From contig CABQKA010000005.1 in the NCBI GenBank assembly GCA_902464615.1, positions 62,001 through 126,000 on the forward strand: 64,000 nucleotides of DNA, in the 5' to 3' direction. Below are positions 1 to 8,512 of the stretch, piece after piece. Source of the DNA: an uncultured Prevotella sp. GTDB lineage: Bacteria > Bacteroidota > Bacteroidia > Bacteroidales > Bacteroidaceae. How positions within the stretch are numbered: position 1 is the stretch's first letter; each line of letters opens with the position of its first letter. The notes under the pieces are model-generated. The model searched no databases. It was given only the letters and a program-made list of their open reading frames with translations, and was not told where the DNA came from. The translations under genes and the position numbers were made by a program.

Positions 1-1122
1 AGACTCGGCATAAGCGGCGGTTTCTTTCAACAGTTGCCGCCCGATGTCCTGCTCTGCCACGGGCTTCCCTTCCATAAATTTCTCCAATTTCTGAAGGTCC
101 TTATAGGAATAGAAAGCGATACAGATGCCCTCGCCGCCATCCCGGCCGGCCCGGCCTGTTTCCTGATAATACCCCTCCAGGCTCTTGGGAATATCATAGT
201 GAATGACAAAACGGACGTCTGGTTTGTCTATTCCCATCCCGAAAGCGATTGTCGCAACAATGACATCTATCTTTTCCATCAAGAAGTCATCCTGCGTTTT
301 GGAACGAGTGGCCGTATCCATCCCGGCATGGTAAGCCTCTGCCTTGATATCGTTTGTACGGAGCACCTCGGAGAGTTCTTCCACCTTTTTCCGGCTTAGG
401 CAATAAATTATACCGCTCTTGCCCGGACGTTGCTTGATAAACTTGATAATTTCTTTATCTATTTCCTGCGTTTTCGGCCGAACCTCATAATACAAGTTGG
501 ACCTGTTGAACGAACTTTTATATTCATCGGCATCCAAGATGCCCAAGCTCTTCTTAATATCGATTCTGACCTTGTCTGTCGCCGTTGCGGTCAGCGCTAT
601 AACCGGTGCATTGCCTATCTGATTTATAATAGGCCGGATTTTACGGTATTCCGGACGGAAATCATGCCCCCATTCGGAAATACAATGCGCCTCGTCCACA
701 GCGTAGAACGAAATCTTGATGCTGCGCAAGAATTCAACATTCTCTTCCTTGGTCAACGATTCCGGTGCCACATATAGCAATTTTGTCTTCCCTGAGACCA
801 CATCGCTTTTCACCTTGTCGATGGCAGCCTTGTTGAGCGAAGAGTTGATGAAGTGTGCCACACCATCTTCCTCGCTCATGCGACGCATTGCGTCTACCTG
901 ATTTTTCATCAGTGCTATCAAAGGAGAGATCACGATGGCTGTGCCTTCCATCAACAAGGAAGGCAACTGGTAGCACAAAGACTTGCCGCCACCTGTCGGC
1001 ATCAGGACAAATACGTTTTTACCGTTCAAAAGACTTCGGATAATAGCTTCTTGATTTTTTTTGAAGCTGTCGAATCCGAAGTATTTTTTCAATGGCACGT
1101 ACAAATTCAAAATCTCGTTCAT
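1..1122 (-). CDS. recQ: ATP-dependent DNA helicase RecQ (C-terminus beyond window)
   Basis: The frame is open from an ATG at 1122 to the window edge, giving the first 374 residues. Visible helicase motifs are a phosphate-binding TGGGKS loop near residue 40, a DEAH box followed by CISEWGHDFRPEY, and the motif VI signature QETGRAGRDG near the truncated end. RecQ unwinds DNA 3'-5' in recombination and repair of stalled forks. The RQC and HRDC domains, if present, lie outside the window. It is the last gene of a minus-strand group (tig, clpP, clpX, recQ) but has its own promoter-like boxes just upstream, so it is probably transcribed at least partly alone. Confidence 0.95.
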   Translation of the reverse strand, partial: MNEILNLYVPLKKYFGFDSFKKNQEAIIRSLLNGKNVFVLMPTGGGKSLCYQLPSLLMEGTAIVISPLIALMKNQVDAMRRMSEEDGVAHFINSSLNKAAIDKVKSDVVSGKTKLLYVAPESLTKEENVEFLRSIKISFYAVDEAHCISEWGHDFRPEYRKIRPIINQIGNAPVIALTATATDKVRIDIKKSLGILDADEYKSSFNRSNLYYEVRPKTQEIDKEIIKFIKQRPGKSGIIYCLSRKKVEELSEVLRTNDIKAEAYHAGMDTATRSKTQDDFLMEKIDVIVATIAFGMGIDKPDVRFVIHYDIPKSLEGYYQETGRAGRDGGEGICIAFYSYKDLQKLEKFMEGKPVAEQDIGRQLLKETAAYAES

Positions 1123-1194
1123 AACGCTGACATGTTATGGTTTTCTGCGTTTACGCGCGGGAACGCGGGATGTTGTTCCGTTCTAATCACCTAA

Positions 1195-1226
1195 CAAAGT
1201 TATAAACAAGTTTCGATATTACGCAA
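1195..1226 (-). promoter_or_regulatory. Bacteroidales-type promoter for recQ
   Basis: On the minus strand a perfect -7 box TAACTTTG occupies 1202-1195, with a TTG (-33 type) at 1226-1224, 21 bases upstream. The inferred start point lies about 65 bases before the recQ ATG. It sits in the 130-base gap after the clpX stop. Confidence 0.55.
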
Positions 1227-1252
1227 GCTCACCGCAAAAAATATTGAAAAAA

Positions 1253-2500
1253 TTACTGGGCAGACTGTCTGCGGGCCGGTAAATTGGACTTTTCGAACTG
1301 AACCCGGGCGTAATCCAACGTCACCTCAAATGTTTTGACATCAGAGGACGGGATTTCATACATGGCATCCATCATGATAGTTTCCACGATTGAACGCAGG
1401 CCACGCGCACCTAATTTATACGCCACAGCCTGGTCTACAATGTAATCCAAAGCCTCCTCTGTAAAATTCAGCTTTACGCCGTCCATATCAAAAAGTTTGA
1501 CATACTGTTTGATGATAGAGTTCTTCGGCTCCGTCAGGATGTTGCGCAACGCGTTCCGGTCCAACGGGTTGAGATAGGTAAGCACCGGCAATCGGCCGAT
1601 TATCTCGGGAATCAGACCAAACGATTTCAAATCCTGCGGCTCTATATATTGCATCAGATTGCCCGGGTCTATCCGCATGGCGTTCTGCACCGAGTTGTAG
1701 CCTACGGTATGCGTGTTAAGCCGCTGTGCGATTTTCTTCTCGATGCCGTCGAAAGCGCCTCCACAAATAAAGAGTATATTATTGGTGTTCACATGGACGT
1801 AGTCCTGGTCCGGATGTTTTCTCCCGCCCTTGGGCGGCACATTGACCACCGAGCCTTCCAGCAACTTCAGCAAGCCCTGCTGCACACCTTCGCCACTCAC
1901 GTCGCGCGTAATGGAAGGATTATCGCTTTTCCGGGCAATCTTGTCGATTTCATCTATAAACACGATACCACGCTCTGCGCGCTCCACGTTGAAGTCGGCT
2001 ACCTGTAAGAGGCGGGACAATATGCTTTCCACATCCTCGCCTACATAACCGGCTTCCGTGAATACCGTCGCGTCAACAATGGTAAACGGCACGTCCAACA
2101 AGCGCGCAATGGTGCGGGCCAGCAATGTTTTCCCTGTGCCGGTCGAGCCGACCATGATGATATTCGACTTTTCTATCTCCACATCGGACGAGTTTTCCTC
2201 GTTCTTTTGGGCCAGCCGTTTGTAATGATTGTACACGGCCACCGACAGAAATTGTTTGGCGGCATCCTGGCCGATGACATATTGGTCAAGATACGCTTTG
2301 ATTTCTTTCGGTTTGGGGACTTTGTCCAATCGGATTTCCTCCGGTCCTTCCTGCGATTTTGCGCTTTGGGCGGCCTGCTCTACGATTTTATACGCTTGCT
2401 CTGCGCACTCATTGCAAATGTTCGCCTCCAAACCGGTTATCAGGAAACCGACCTGACTCTCGTCACGCCCACAAAAGGAACACGTTTTTTTATTTTTCAT
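1253..2500 (-). CDS. clpX: ATP-dependent Clp protease ATP-binding subunit ClpX
   Basis: A 415-residue AAA+ unfoldase that feeds substrates to ClpP. The N-terminal zinc-binding domain has Cys7, Cys10, Cys29 and Cys32. Walker A (GSTGTGKT) is at 118-125, the pore-loop GYVG at 151-154, Walker B (IVFIDEID) at 179-186, and the RKH substrate-gripping loop at 227-229. Length is normal for the family. Its start overlaps the clpP stop by 11 bases, so translation of the two is probably coupled and the genes co-transcribed from the tig side. Confidence 0.98.
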   Translation of the reverse strand: MKNKKTCSFCGRDESQVGFLITGLEANICNECAEQAYKIVEQAAQSAKSQEGPEEIRLDKVPKPKEIKAYLDQYVIGQDAAKQFLSVAVYNHYKRLAQKNEENSSDVEIEKSNIIMVGSTGTGKTLLARTIARLLDVPFTIVDATVFTEAGYVGEDVESILSRLLQVADFNVERAERGIVFIDEIDKIARKSDNPSITRDVSGEGVQQGLLKLLEGSVVNVPPKGGRKHPDQDYVHVNTNNILFICGGAFDGIEKKIAQRLNTHTVGYNSVQNAMRIDPGNLMQYIEPQDLKSFGLIPEIIGRLPVLTYLNPLDRNALRNILTEPKNSIIKQYVKLFDMDGVKLNFTEEALDYIVDQAVAYKLGARGLRSIVETIMMDAMYEIPSSDVKTFEVTLDYARVQFEKSNLPARRQSAQ

Positions 2501-3164
2501 TCTGCGTCCTCGTCAAAACCTTATCTATCATGCCATACTCCCGGGCCTCTTCCGCCGTCATCCAATAATCGCGGTCCGAGTCGGCCCACACTTTTTCAAA
2601 ATCCGTGTGCGAGTGTTCGGCAATTATCGTGTATAGTTCTTTTTTCAGTTTTTGTATTTCGCGCGCGGTGATTTCTATGTCAGAAGCCTGACCCTGTGCG
2701 CCGCCCATCGGCTGATGAATCATCACCCTGCTGTGCGTCAAGGCCGAACGTTTTCCTTCTTTACCGGCTACCAGCAACACCGCTGCCATCGAAGCAGCCA
2801 TACCCGTGCAGATAGTCGCCACATCGCTTTGGATAAACTGCATCGTGTCGTAAATGCCCAGTCCGGCATATACGCTCCCGCCGGGCGAGTTGATATAAAT
2901 AGAGATGTCCTTCCCCGGATCGCACGAATCGAGATACAGCAACTGGGCCTGAAGCGTGTTGGCCGTATAGTCATCTATCGGTGTCCCCAAGAAAATGATG
3001 CGGTCCATCATCAAGCGGGAAAACACGTCCATCTGTGTCACGTTCAACTGACGCTCTTCCAGTATGTACGGATTCAAATATTGGTTCTGGCTTTTGATTA
3101 CGTCGTCCAGCACCATTGAGTCCACGCCGATATGGCGTGTCGCGAATTTTCTAAAGTCGTCCAT
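2490..3164 (-). CDS. clpP: ATP-dependent Clp protease proteolytic subunit ClpP
   Basis: A 224-residue serine protease subunit that forms the tetradecameric barrel capped by ClpX. The catalytic triad is visible: Ser125 in GMAASMA, His150 in MIHQP, and Asp199 in DSDRDY. The N-terminal extension of about 30 residues before the conserved core is longer than in E. coli and may include a propeptide. It lies between tig and clpX; the 121-base gap from tig holds three hairpins. Confidence 0.98.
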   Translation of the reverse strand: MDDFRKFATRHIGVDSMVLDDVIKSQNQYLNPYILEERQLNVTQMDVFSRLMMDRIIFLGTPIDDYTANTLQAQLLYLDSCDPGKDISIYINSPGGSVYAGLGIYDTMQFIQSDVATICTGMAASMAAVLLVAGKEGKRSALTHSRVMIHQPMGGAQGQASDIEITAREIQKLKKELYTIIAEHSHTDFEKVWADSDRDYWMTAEEAREYGMIDKVLTRTQNEK

Positions 3165-3184
3165 CGTTTATTTATTAATAATTT

Positions 3185-3279
3185 GAGACGGGGAAATCCC
3201 CGTCTCGAATTGAAGTCCACATCCGAAATTTCCCCGCCGGACACGGCTGTGCCCCGGCGGGGAACAGGCATTCTGCCTG
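3185..3279. repeat. Three consecutive hairpins between tig and clpP
   Basis: Three inverted repeats lie in the tig-clpP gap. The first is a 10-bp perfect stem at 3185-3206 with a 2-base loop. The second has GC-rich arms TCCCCGCCGG / CCGGCGGGGA around a 12-base loop, at about 3231-3262. The third is CAGGCA/TGCCTG at about 3265-3279. No T-run follows any of them in the transcribed (minus) direction, so they look more like mRNA-processing or stability structures than simple terminators. Confidence 0.6.
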
Positions 3280-3285
3280 CAAGGA

Positions 3286-4641
3286 TCAAGCTTCGAACAT
3301 CTTGCGGAAGTCGTCCACAGAAATGCTCTTGTGGTCGAGCGTCACGCTTTCTTTCAAAGCAGCTACGATTTTCGTATCTATGCAGCGGTCCACGAGCATG
3401 TTGACCTGCTCCTTCTTTTTGAGCATCTCGCCGGCATACTGCTCCATGTATTCCTCGGGAATATTGACCATCCCGTATTGGGCAAACTGGAAGCGCACGG
3501 TCTGGAGGGCCATCTCTTTAAGGGCCTTGTCGTCCACCTTGATCTGATAGGCTGCCACAAGTTTCTCCTTAATAAGATGCCATTTCAGCTCCTCGATGCT
3601 CTTGGTATAGTTCTCTTCCACGAATTTCTCGTCCTTCTCCTTATTGTTCTGCAGCATGACCTTTTTGAGCAGGTTGTCGGCAAACTCCAATTCACCGACT
3701 TTCTGTTCTGCATAGCTGCGTGCGTCGAGCAGGAACTTGTAGTCGCTGTCTGCCGAGTGCTGCATGGCAATGCTCTCTTTCACCTTACCACGGAACTCCT
3801 CTTCACTCTTTACGGTATCCTTGCCGAACACCTGGTCGAAGAATTCCTGGTTGAGCGTCGCGGGAACAAAACGGCTGATTTCGTCTATCTGGAACGAGAA
3901 ATCGCCCGTATGGACAGCAACTTCCTCTTTTTTCACCTTCAGCAAGGAAGCGATTTCCGTATCCTTGCCCTCGTAGGCTTTAGACGGGTTAAACACTACG
4001 ACAGAATTTTTCTTGGCCTCGTTAAAAAGCTGTTTCTGCTCGTCGTTGCTGAAATAGGTGGGCATGAGCGACACTTTCTCCACTTGCAGACCGCCTTCTT
4101 TCACCTGCCCGTTCTCGTCCAGTTCTGCAAGCACGCCGCGGAGCACGTCACGGTCCGCATACGTGTCGACCGATTCCGGGTGACCGCCGCGCTGGGTCAG
4201 CTGCTTCACCTGCTCGTCAATCTGCTCCTCAGTTACTTCAATGTCATAGTAGGCAATATGATCCTCAGCGTTCAGTTCTATCTGGAACTCCGGCGCAACG
4301 GCGATGTCGAAAACGAACTCAAAATCGTCCTGTGCCTCTATATCCTGAGGCACTTGTTTCTCGCTGGCCAAAGGCTCGCCCAGCATGTTCACCTTGTTCT
4401 CACGAATATATTCATAGAGTTTCTCGCCAAGCAGCTTGTTCACCTCTTCGGCTTTTGCCTGCGGACCGTACATTTTGCGAATCAGCCCGACGGGGACTTT
4501 TCCGGGACGGAAACCCGGCATCTTCACCTTCTGGCTCAGCTCCCTAAGCGCTTTGTTGACCCTTTCTTCGTAGTCAGATTTTTCCATCTTGACGGTCAAG
4601 ACCGCACTGGCATTACTTGCCTTCTCTAAAGAAATATCCAT
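3286..4641 (-). CDS. tig: Trigger factor, ribosome-associated chaperone
   Basis: A 451-residue protein that binds nascent chains at the ribosome exit. The N-terminal ribosome-docking signature PGFRPGKVP is present near residue 43. The long alpha-helical C-terminal arm region is typical. The central segment (roughly residues 150-260) is in the position of the FKBP-type prolyl isomerase domain but is weakly conserved in appearance and lacks an obvious FKBP core pattern. It heads the tig-clpP-clpX group and has a well-formed promoter 50-80 bases upstream of its start. Confidence 0.95.
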   Translation of the reverse strand: MDISLEKASNASAVLTVKMEKSDYEERVNKALRELSQKVKMPGFRPGKVPVGLIRKMYGPQAKAEEVNKLLGEKLYEYIRENKVNMLGEPLASEKQVPQDIEAQDDFEFVFDIAVAPEFQIELNAEDHIAYYDIEVTEEQIDEQVKQLTQRGGHPESVDTYADRDVLRGVLAELDENGQVKEGGLQVEKVSLMPTYFSNDEQKQLFNEAKKNSVVVFNPSKAYEGKDTEIASLLKVKKEEVAVHTGDFSFQIDEISRFVPATLNQEFFDQVFGKDTVKSEEEFRGKVKESIAMQHSADSDYKFLLDARSYAEQKVGELEFADNLLKKVMLQNNKEKDEKFVEENYTKSIEELKWHLIKEKLVAAYQIKVDDKALKEMALQTVRFQFAQYGMVNIPEEYMEQYAGEMLKKKEQVNMLVDRCIDTKIVAALKESVTLDHKSISVDDFRKMFEA

Positions 4642-4692
4642 TTTCTAATACCGTGATTATTTGATATGATTTAGTTACACGCTAATGGTGTG

Positions 4693-4724
4693 CAAAGATA
4701 GTGCTTGTAAAATGAACGACCAAA
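4693..4724 (-). promoter_or_regulatory. Bacteroidales-type promoter for tig
   Basis: Minus-strand TTTG at 4724-4721, exactly 20 bases, then TATCTTTG at 4700-4693. Both boxes match the Bacteroidales housekeeping sigma consensus (TTTG-N19-21-TAnnTTTG). The predicted transcript leader is about 45 bases. Confidence 0.8.
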
Positions 4725-4868
4725 TTTCTCAACACTTTTCCATCTCGGACGGGAAGATTGGCAGCCGTTTTTCCGCATACTTGCAATTCGTGACGCGCGG
4801 ACAGGCTGGTCCCGGCACAACCGCATATATAGAAAGGACAACATGCCCTATGAACAAGCAAAAATGCG

Positions 4869-4876
4869 TAACTTTG
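4869..4876 (+). promoter_or_regulatory. -7 box for the MarR-type regulator
   Basis: TAACTTTG is a perfect -7 match 61 bases before the chosen ATG at 4937. No clear -33 TTTG is seen at the expected distance. Its place inside the possible longer reading frame argues for the downstream start. Confidence 0.4.
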
Positions 4877-4936
4877 TCTGCTGCACGCCTGCACCGGACG
4901 GACGGCCCTTACGGGACAGACGAACAATCATCATCT

Positions 4937-5425
4937 ATGGAACTGAACCTCGACCTCAAACTCATCTTCGCCATTCTCAACGGCAAAGTGTCTGCCGCAA
5001 TCTACCGGAAACTGCAAAGGCATTTTTCCGACGCCGGACTGAATCTGACACCGGAACAATGGACCGTGCTGCTTTATCTTTCGGAGCAGGACGGGGTCAG
5101 TCAACAGCATCTTTGCCAGGCCACGTACAAAGAGAAGCCAGCCATGTCGCACTTGGTGGACTGCATGGAAGAGAACGGGCTCGTCAGACGCTACGTCAAC
5201 CCCAACGACCGGCGTTCCAACCTTGTTCACCTAACTCCGCGCGGCCACCTTGTCAAAAGCCGCGCGCAAAAGGTAGCCATACATACCCTCAAGGAAGCCT
5301 TGCGCGGCCTGGGAGAGGAGGCCCTCGTCATCAGCCAGGAAGTGCTGCGCCAGATTTTTGAAAACACGACATCGGACTCCGGAAACGTGGAAAAAGGCAA
5401 GAAAGCCGCATCCTCACGGAAATGA
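4937..5425 (+). CDS. MarR-family transcriptional regulator
   Basis: A 162-residue winged-helix protein. The start ATG at 4937 (MELNLDLK) was chosen because homologues begin about here and a -7 promoter box lies inside the upstream in-frame extension, which could otherwise reach about 4685. The DNA-binding core is recognisable: LTPEQWTVLLYL, a recognition-helix region around KPAMSHLVDCMEENGLVRR, and the wing with NPNDRRS. MarR proteins usually bind small ligands and repress efflux or stress genes. It is divergent from tig and 236 bases upstream of a small heat-shock gene; no operator palindrome stood out. The target is unknown. Confidence 0.85.
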   Translation: MELNLDLKLIFAILNGKVSAAIYRKLQRHFSDAGLNLTPEQWTVLLYLSEQDGVSQQHLCQATYKEKPAMSHLVDCMEENGLVRRYVNPNDRRSNLVHLTPRGHLVKSRAQKVAIHTLKEALRGLGEEALVISQEVLRQIFENTTSDSGNVEKGKKAASSRK

Positions 5426-5574
5426 CACATCGGCACGAAGCGGACATTTTGTCAGAATAACGGCAGGAAACGCCGCCGTATCAAGTTAAAATCCGTGATA
5501 CTGTCCGACCTTCTCCTTCTTATTGTTAAAAAACCACACGAAAGCCACCTGTGCCAGCTCATCGGGTACGCCTC

Positions 5575-5617
5575 TTGCAGGATTTAGGGCGTAAGCAGGC
5601 GCCTACGGGTCCTGCAA
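5575..5617 (+). repeat. Hairpin in the leader region of the small heat-shock gene
   Basis: The inverted repeat TTGCAGGA (5575-5582) / TCCTGCAA (5610-5617) encloses 27 bases that contain a smaller CGTA/TACG pairing. It lies 45 bases before the hsp20 ATG. It does not cover the ribosome-binding region, so a classical thermosensor role is not evident. Confidence 0.4.
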
Positions 5618-5661
5618 TCGACGAAACGAAATCAATAACATAACTACAAGAGATTACAACT

Positions 5662-6093
5662 ATGGCACAGATCAGAAGATTCAATCAAAGCTGGCTTCCT
5701 ACCGTATTCGACGACTTTTTTGACAACGACTGGACGCGGAGGGCACACGCCATGACTCCAGCCATCAATGTACTGGAAAGTGCCGATGCCTACCAAGTGG
5801 AAGTTGCCGCACCGGGACTTACGAAGGACGACTTCTGTATTCACGTGGACGAAGAAAACAATCTGGTCATCGAAATGGAGAAAAAGAGCGAGAACGAAAG
5901 CGGCGGCAAACCCATGCGCTACCTGCGCCGCGAGTTCAACTACACAAAATTCCACCAGACGTTGATCCTGCCGGACGACGTAGACCACGAAGGCATCCAA
6001 GCCAAAGTCGCTGACGGCGTACTGACCGTCGTCCTTCCCAAATTTACTCCTGAAAAAAAGGAAAAAGCATTGCAGCACATAGAAGTAAGATAA
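5662..6093 (+). CDS. Small heat-shock protein, Hsp20/alpha-crystallin family
   Basis: A 143-residue ATP-independent holdase of the cytoplasm. The alpha-crystallin domain spans about residues 35-135 (INVLESADAYQVEVAAPG at its start, LVIEMEKK in the middle, and the conserved GVLTVVLPK strand near 118-126). The C-terminal tail ends IEVR, close to the I-x-I/V oligomerisation motif. It is a single gene; 500 bases without a gene follow, containing a palindromic repeat that could end the transcript. Confidence 0.93.
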   Translation: MAQIRRFNQSWLPTVFDDFFDNDWTRRAHAMTPAINVLESADAYQVEVAAPGLTKDDFCIHVDEENNLVIEMEKKSENESGGKPMRYLRREFNYTKFHQTLILPDDVDHEGIQAKVADGVLTVVLPKFTPEKKEKALQHIEVR

Positions 6094-6205
6094 GCCACAT
6101 CGTATAGATAGTCTTTACGGGCCGCCGCACCTTCCGGGGATTGCGGCGGCCCGCTTTATTGCCGGCCACGCTCCCTGTCGCCCGTTTGCCGGAAGGGAGG
6201 CCGGA

Positions 6206-6245
6206 AACGGAGCTAAGGCCGGCCGCTACGGGCCTTAGCCCCGTT
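6206..6245. repeat. Palindromic intergenic element, copy A
   Basis: Left arm 6206-6220 pairs with right arm GGCCTTAGCCCCGTT at 6231-6245 with one mismatch, around a 10-base loop. The same core (CTTAGCCCCGT and its complement) recurs at five other intergenic sites. No T-run follows. Confidence 0.75.
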
Positions 6246-6487
6246 CGTTTTCCCCCTATGCCGCTTCCGCCGGGCCGTAGCCGCCGCCTGCGGCCGAAGG
6301 TTTCAGCCGGGGCGGACACACGGGGACGCAACATCCCGGCCCGCCCCAAAAGGCCTCATAACGGAAAGACCAGCCCGCGACGTACAATGGCCGGAGCTTT
6401 TGCTTACTTCCGGAAGCCGGCCATCGGGAACAAGATTTTTTTAACGAAATTCTCAGCTTAGACCGCACGGATTTTCCCGTTTTGTGC

Positions 6488-6495
6488 TAACTTTG
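6488..6495 (+). promoter_or_regulatory. -7 box upstream of the NifU-like gene
   Basis: TAACTTTG is a perfect -7 match 95 bases before the ATG at 6590, implying a leader of roughly 85 bases. No good -33 TTTG is seen 19-21 bases upstream. Confidence 0.4.
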
Positions 6496-6589
6496 CAGGA
6501 AGAAACGGGGCGACTGCCCCAACCGCCGCCCTACGACGGACAATAGAAAATTATTTCTACTTTTTTCAACCATATTCATCATTAACGAC

Positions 6590-7291
6590 ATGGAATATTC
6601 TCATGAAGTCAAAAACATGTGTTGCGTGGCCAAAGGCCCCAACCATGGCCCGGCTCCTATTCCTGAAGAAGGGAAATGGGTGCAAGCGAAAGAAATCAAA
6701 GACATTTCGGGTCTGACCCACGGTGTGGGTTGGTGCGCTCCTCAGCAGGGTGCCTGCAAACTGACGCTCAACGTAAAGGAAGGCGTCATTGAGGAATGCC
6801 TCGTAGAAACCATCGGCTGCTCAGGCATGACGCACTCCGCCGCGATGGCCAGCGAGATTCTCCCGGGAAAGACGATTCTCGAAGCACTCAATACGGACCT
6901 CGTATGCGACGCCATCAACACCGCCATGCGCGAGCTCTTCCTGCAGATCGTCTACGGCCGCACGCAGAGCGCCTTTTCAGAAGGCGGCCTGATCGTCGGC
7001 GCCGGTCTGGAAGACTTGGGCAAAGGTCTGGTCAGCCAGATGGGTACGCTTTACGGCACCAAGCTGAAAGGCACGCGCTACCTTCAGCTGACCGAGGGCT
7101 ACATCACGAAAATGTTCCTGGACAAGGACGACCAGGTATGCGGTTACGAATTCGTCCACATGGGCAAGTTCATGGATGCCATCAAGAAGGGCGTGCCCGC
7201 CGACGAAGCGCTGAAGAGCGTGACCGGCACTTATGGCCGCACGAAACCCGAAGACGGCGCTGTTAAATCAATTGACCCACGTAAAGAATAA
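6590..7291 (+). CDS. NifU-like iron-sulfur cluster assembly scaffold-type protein
   Basis: A 233-residue protein of the NifU/IscU N-terminal fold class. Candidate ligand cysteines occur in GWCAPQQGAC (about residues 46-53) and TIGCSGMTHSA (about 77), in the positions expected of a scaffold, with another pair near the N-terminus (MCCVAKG). The gene is followed after 15 bases, with a strong AGGAGG ribosome-binding site, by the GGGtGRT-family gene; this pairing is common in Bacteroidales and anaerobic Firmicutes as I recall. It probably handles iron-sulfur or a related metal cofactor, but the specific client is unknown. Confidence 0.75.
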   Translation: MEYSHEVKNMCCVAKGPNHGPAPIPEEGKWVQAKEIKDISGLTHGVGWCAPQQGACKLTLNVKEGVIEECLVETIGCSGMTHSAAMASEILPGKTILEALNTDLVCDAINTAMRELFLQIVYGRTQSAFSEGGLIVGAGLEDLGKGLVSQMGTLYGTKLKGTRYLQLTEGYITKMFLDKDDQVCGYEFVHMGKFMDAIKKGVPADEALKSVTGTYGRTKPEDGAVKSIDPRKE

Positions 7292-7306
7292 GAGGAGGAC
7301 CCAGAC

Positions 7307-8326
7307 ATGATTAGAGAAGTAAAGTTTGAAAGTCAAGACCGCCGTATCAAGCAAATCCTCGCTACGCTCAACAAGCACGGCATCAAAGATATAGAAGAAG
7401 CCAACCAGATCTGCGACGCTGCCGGCCTCGACCCCTACAAGACATGCGAAGAGACGCAGATGATTTGCTTCGAAAATGCAAAATGGGCTTACGTCGTAGG
7501 TACTGCCATCGCCCTGAAGGAAAAGGCAAAGGACGCAGTAGAAGCCGCCGAATACATCGGCGAAGGACTCCAGTCTTTCTGCATCCCCGGCTCAGTGGCA
7601 GATGACCGCAAAGTCGGACTCGGCCACGGCAAACTGGCTGCACGTCTCCTTTCTCCTGAGACGAAGTGCTTCGCTTTCCTTGCCGGCCACGAGAGTTTTG
7701 CAGCCGCCGAAGGCGCCATCAAAATCGCACAAATGGCCAACAAGTCCAGACCCGCCGACAAACCGCTCCGTTGCATCCTGAACGGACTCGGCAAGGACGC
7801 CGCAATGATTATCAGCCGTATCAACGGCTTCACCTACGTACAGACGAAGTTCGACTACTTCACGGGTGAACTCAACGTAGTCAAGGAAATACCTTACAGC
7901 AACGGACCGCGTGCCGCCGTGAAATGCTATGGGGCCGACGATGTACGTGAAGGCGTAGCCATCATGTGGAAGGAAGACGTCGACGTGTCCATCACGGGCA
8001 ACTCCACCAATCCCACCCGCTTCCAGCACCCGGTTGCCGGCACATACAAGAAAGAGAGAATCCTCGCCGGCAAGCCTTACTTCAGCGTAGCTTCCGGTGG
8101 TGGCACGGGCCGTACGCTCCACCCTGACAACATGGCTGCCGGCCCCGCCTCCTACGGTATGACCGACACCATGGGCCGTATGCACAGCGATGCCCAGTTC
8201 GCCGGCTCCAGCTCCGTACCGGCCCACGTAGAAATGATGGGCTTCCTCGGTATCGGTAACAACCCGATGGTAGGTTGCTCCGTAGCCTGCGCCGTAAACG
8301 TTGACTTGGCATTGAACAAAAAATAA
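7307..8326 (+). CDS. GGGtGRT protein (uncharacterised family)
   Basis: A 339-residue protein carrying the family name motif GGGTGRT (in VASGGGTGRTLHPDNMA, about residue 265). Other striking glycine- and cysteine-bearing segments are EGAIKIAQMANKS and the C-terminal IGNNPMVGCSVACAV. The biochemical role is not established to my knowledge. Tight coupling to the NifU-like gene suggests it receives or acts with an iron-sulfur cluster. A strong AGGAGG precedes the start, unusual in a phylum that often lacks Shine-Dalgarno sites. A classic terminator follows. Confidence 0.85.
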   Translation: MIREVKFESQDRRIKQILATLNKHGIKDIEEANQICDAAGLDPYKTCEETQMICFENAKWAYVVGTAIALKEKAKDAVEAAEYIGEGLQSFCIPGSVADDRKVGLGHGKLAARLLSPETKCFAFLAGHESFAAAEGAIKIAQMANKSRPADKPLRCILNGLGKDAAMIISRINGFTYVQTKFDYFTGELNVVKEIPYSNGPRAAVKCYGADDVREGVAIMWKEDVDVSITGNSTNPTRFQHPVAGTYKKERILAGKPYFSVASGGGTGRTLHPDNMAAGPASYGMTDTMGRMHSDAQFAGSSSVPAHVEMMGFLGIGNNPMVGCSVACAVNVDLALNKK

Positions 8327-8343
8327 TTGACCTGCTTTCAGCA

Positions 8344-8382
8344 AAAACTCCCGCACTCATGAAGGGTGCGGGAGTTTTTTTT
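8344..8382 (+). terminator. Rho-independent terminator after the GGGtGRT gene
   Basis: A 13-bp stem (8344-8356 with 8366-8378), 9-base loop and a run of eight T at 8375-8382. Confidence 0.92.
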
Positions 8383-8451
8383 ATCCCCAAGCAACCGATT
8401 AAAGAAGCACGTGCCCGCGTGTCTGAAAATAATCGGCCGAAGGAAAAAATA

Positions 8452-8490
8452 CGCGGGACATTCACGGACCTGCTCCGGGAATGTCCCGCG
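8452..8490 (-). terminator. Rho-independent terminator of the lemA gene group
   Basis: A 12-bp perfect stem CGCGGGACATTC / GAATGTCCCGCG (8452-8463, 8479-8490), 15-base loop. On the minus strand it is followed by TATTTTTTCC, giving the U-run. It lies 23 bases after the lemA stop. Confidence 0.88.
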
Positions 8491-8512
8491 ATAATTTTGC
8501 GCCGACGCGGAA

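Larger units (their letters stand above)
6094..6589. other. Gene-free GC-rich intergenic region
   Basis: No credible gene is seen. The stretch holds one copy of the dispersed palindromic element (6206-6245), a very GC-rich tract from about 6120 to 6360 with several short inverted repeats, and a -7 promoter box at 6488-6495. Open frames across it are translations of the repeat, not genes. Confidence 0.6.

Noticed and set aside
3331..4629. 432-residue open frame on the plus strand opposite tig
   Set aside because: It is fully antisense to a conserved gene; the protein is rich in His/Leu from the complementary codons and has no recognisable domain.
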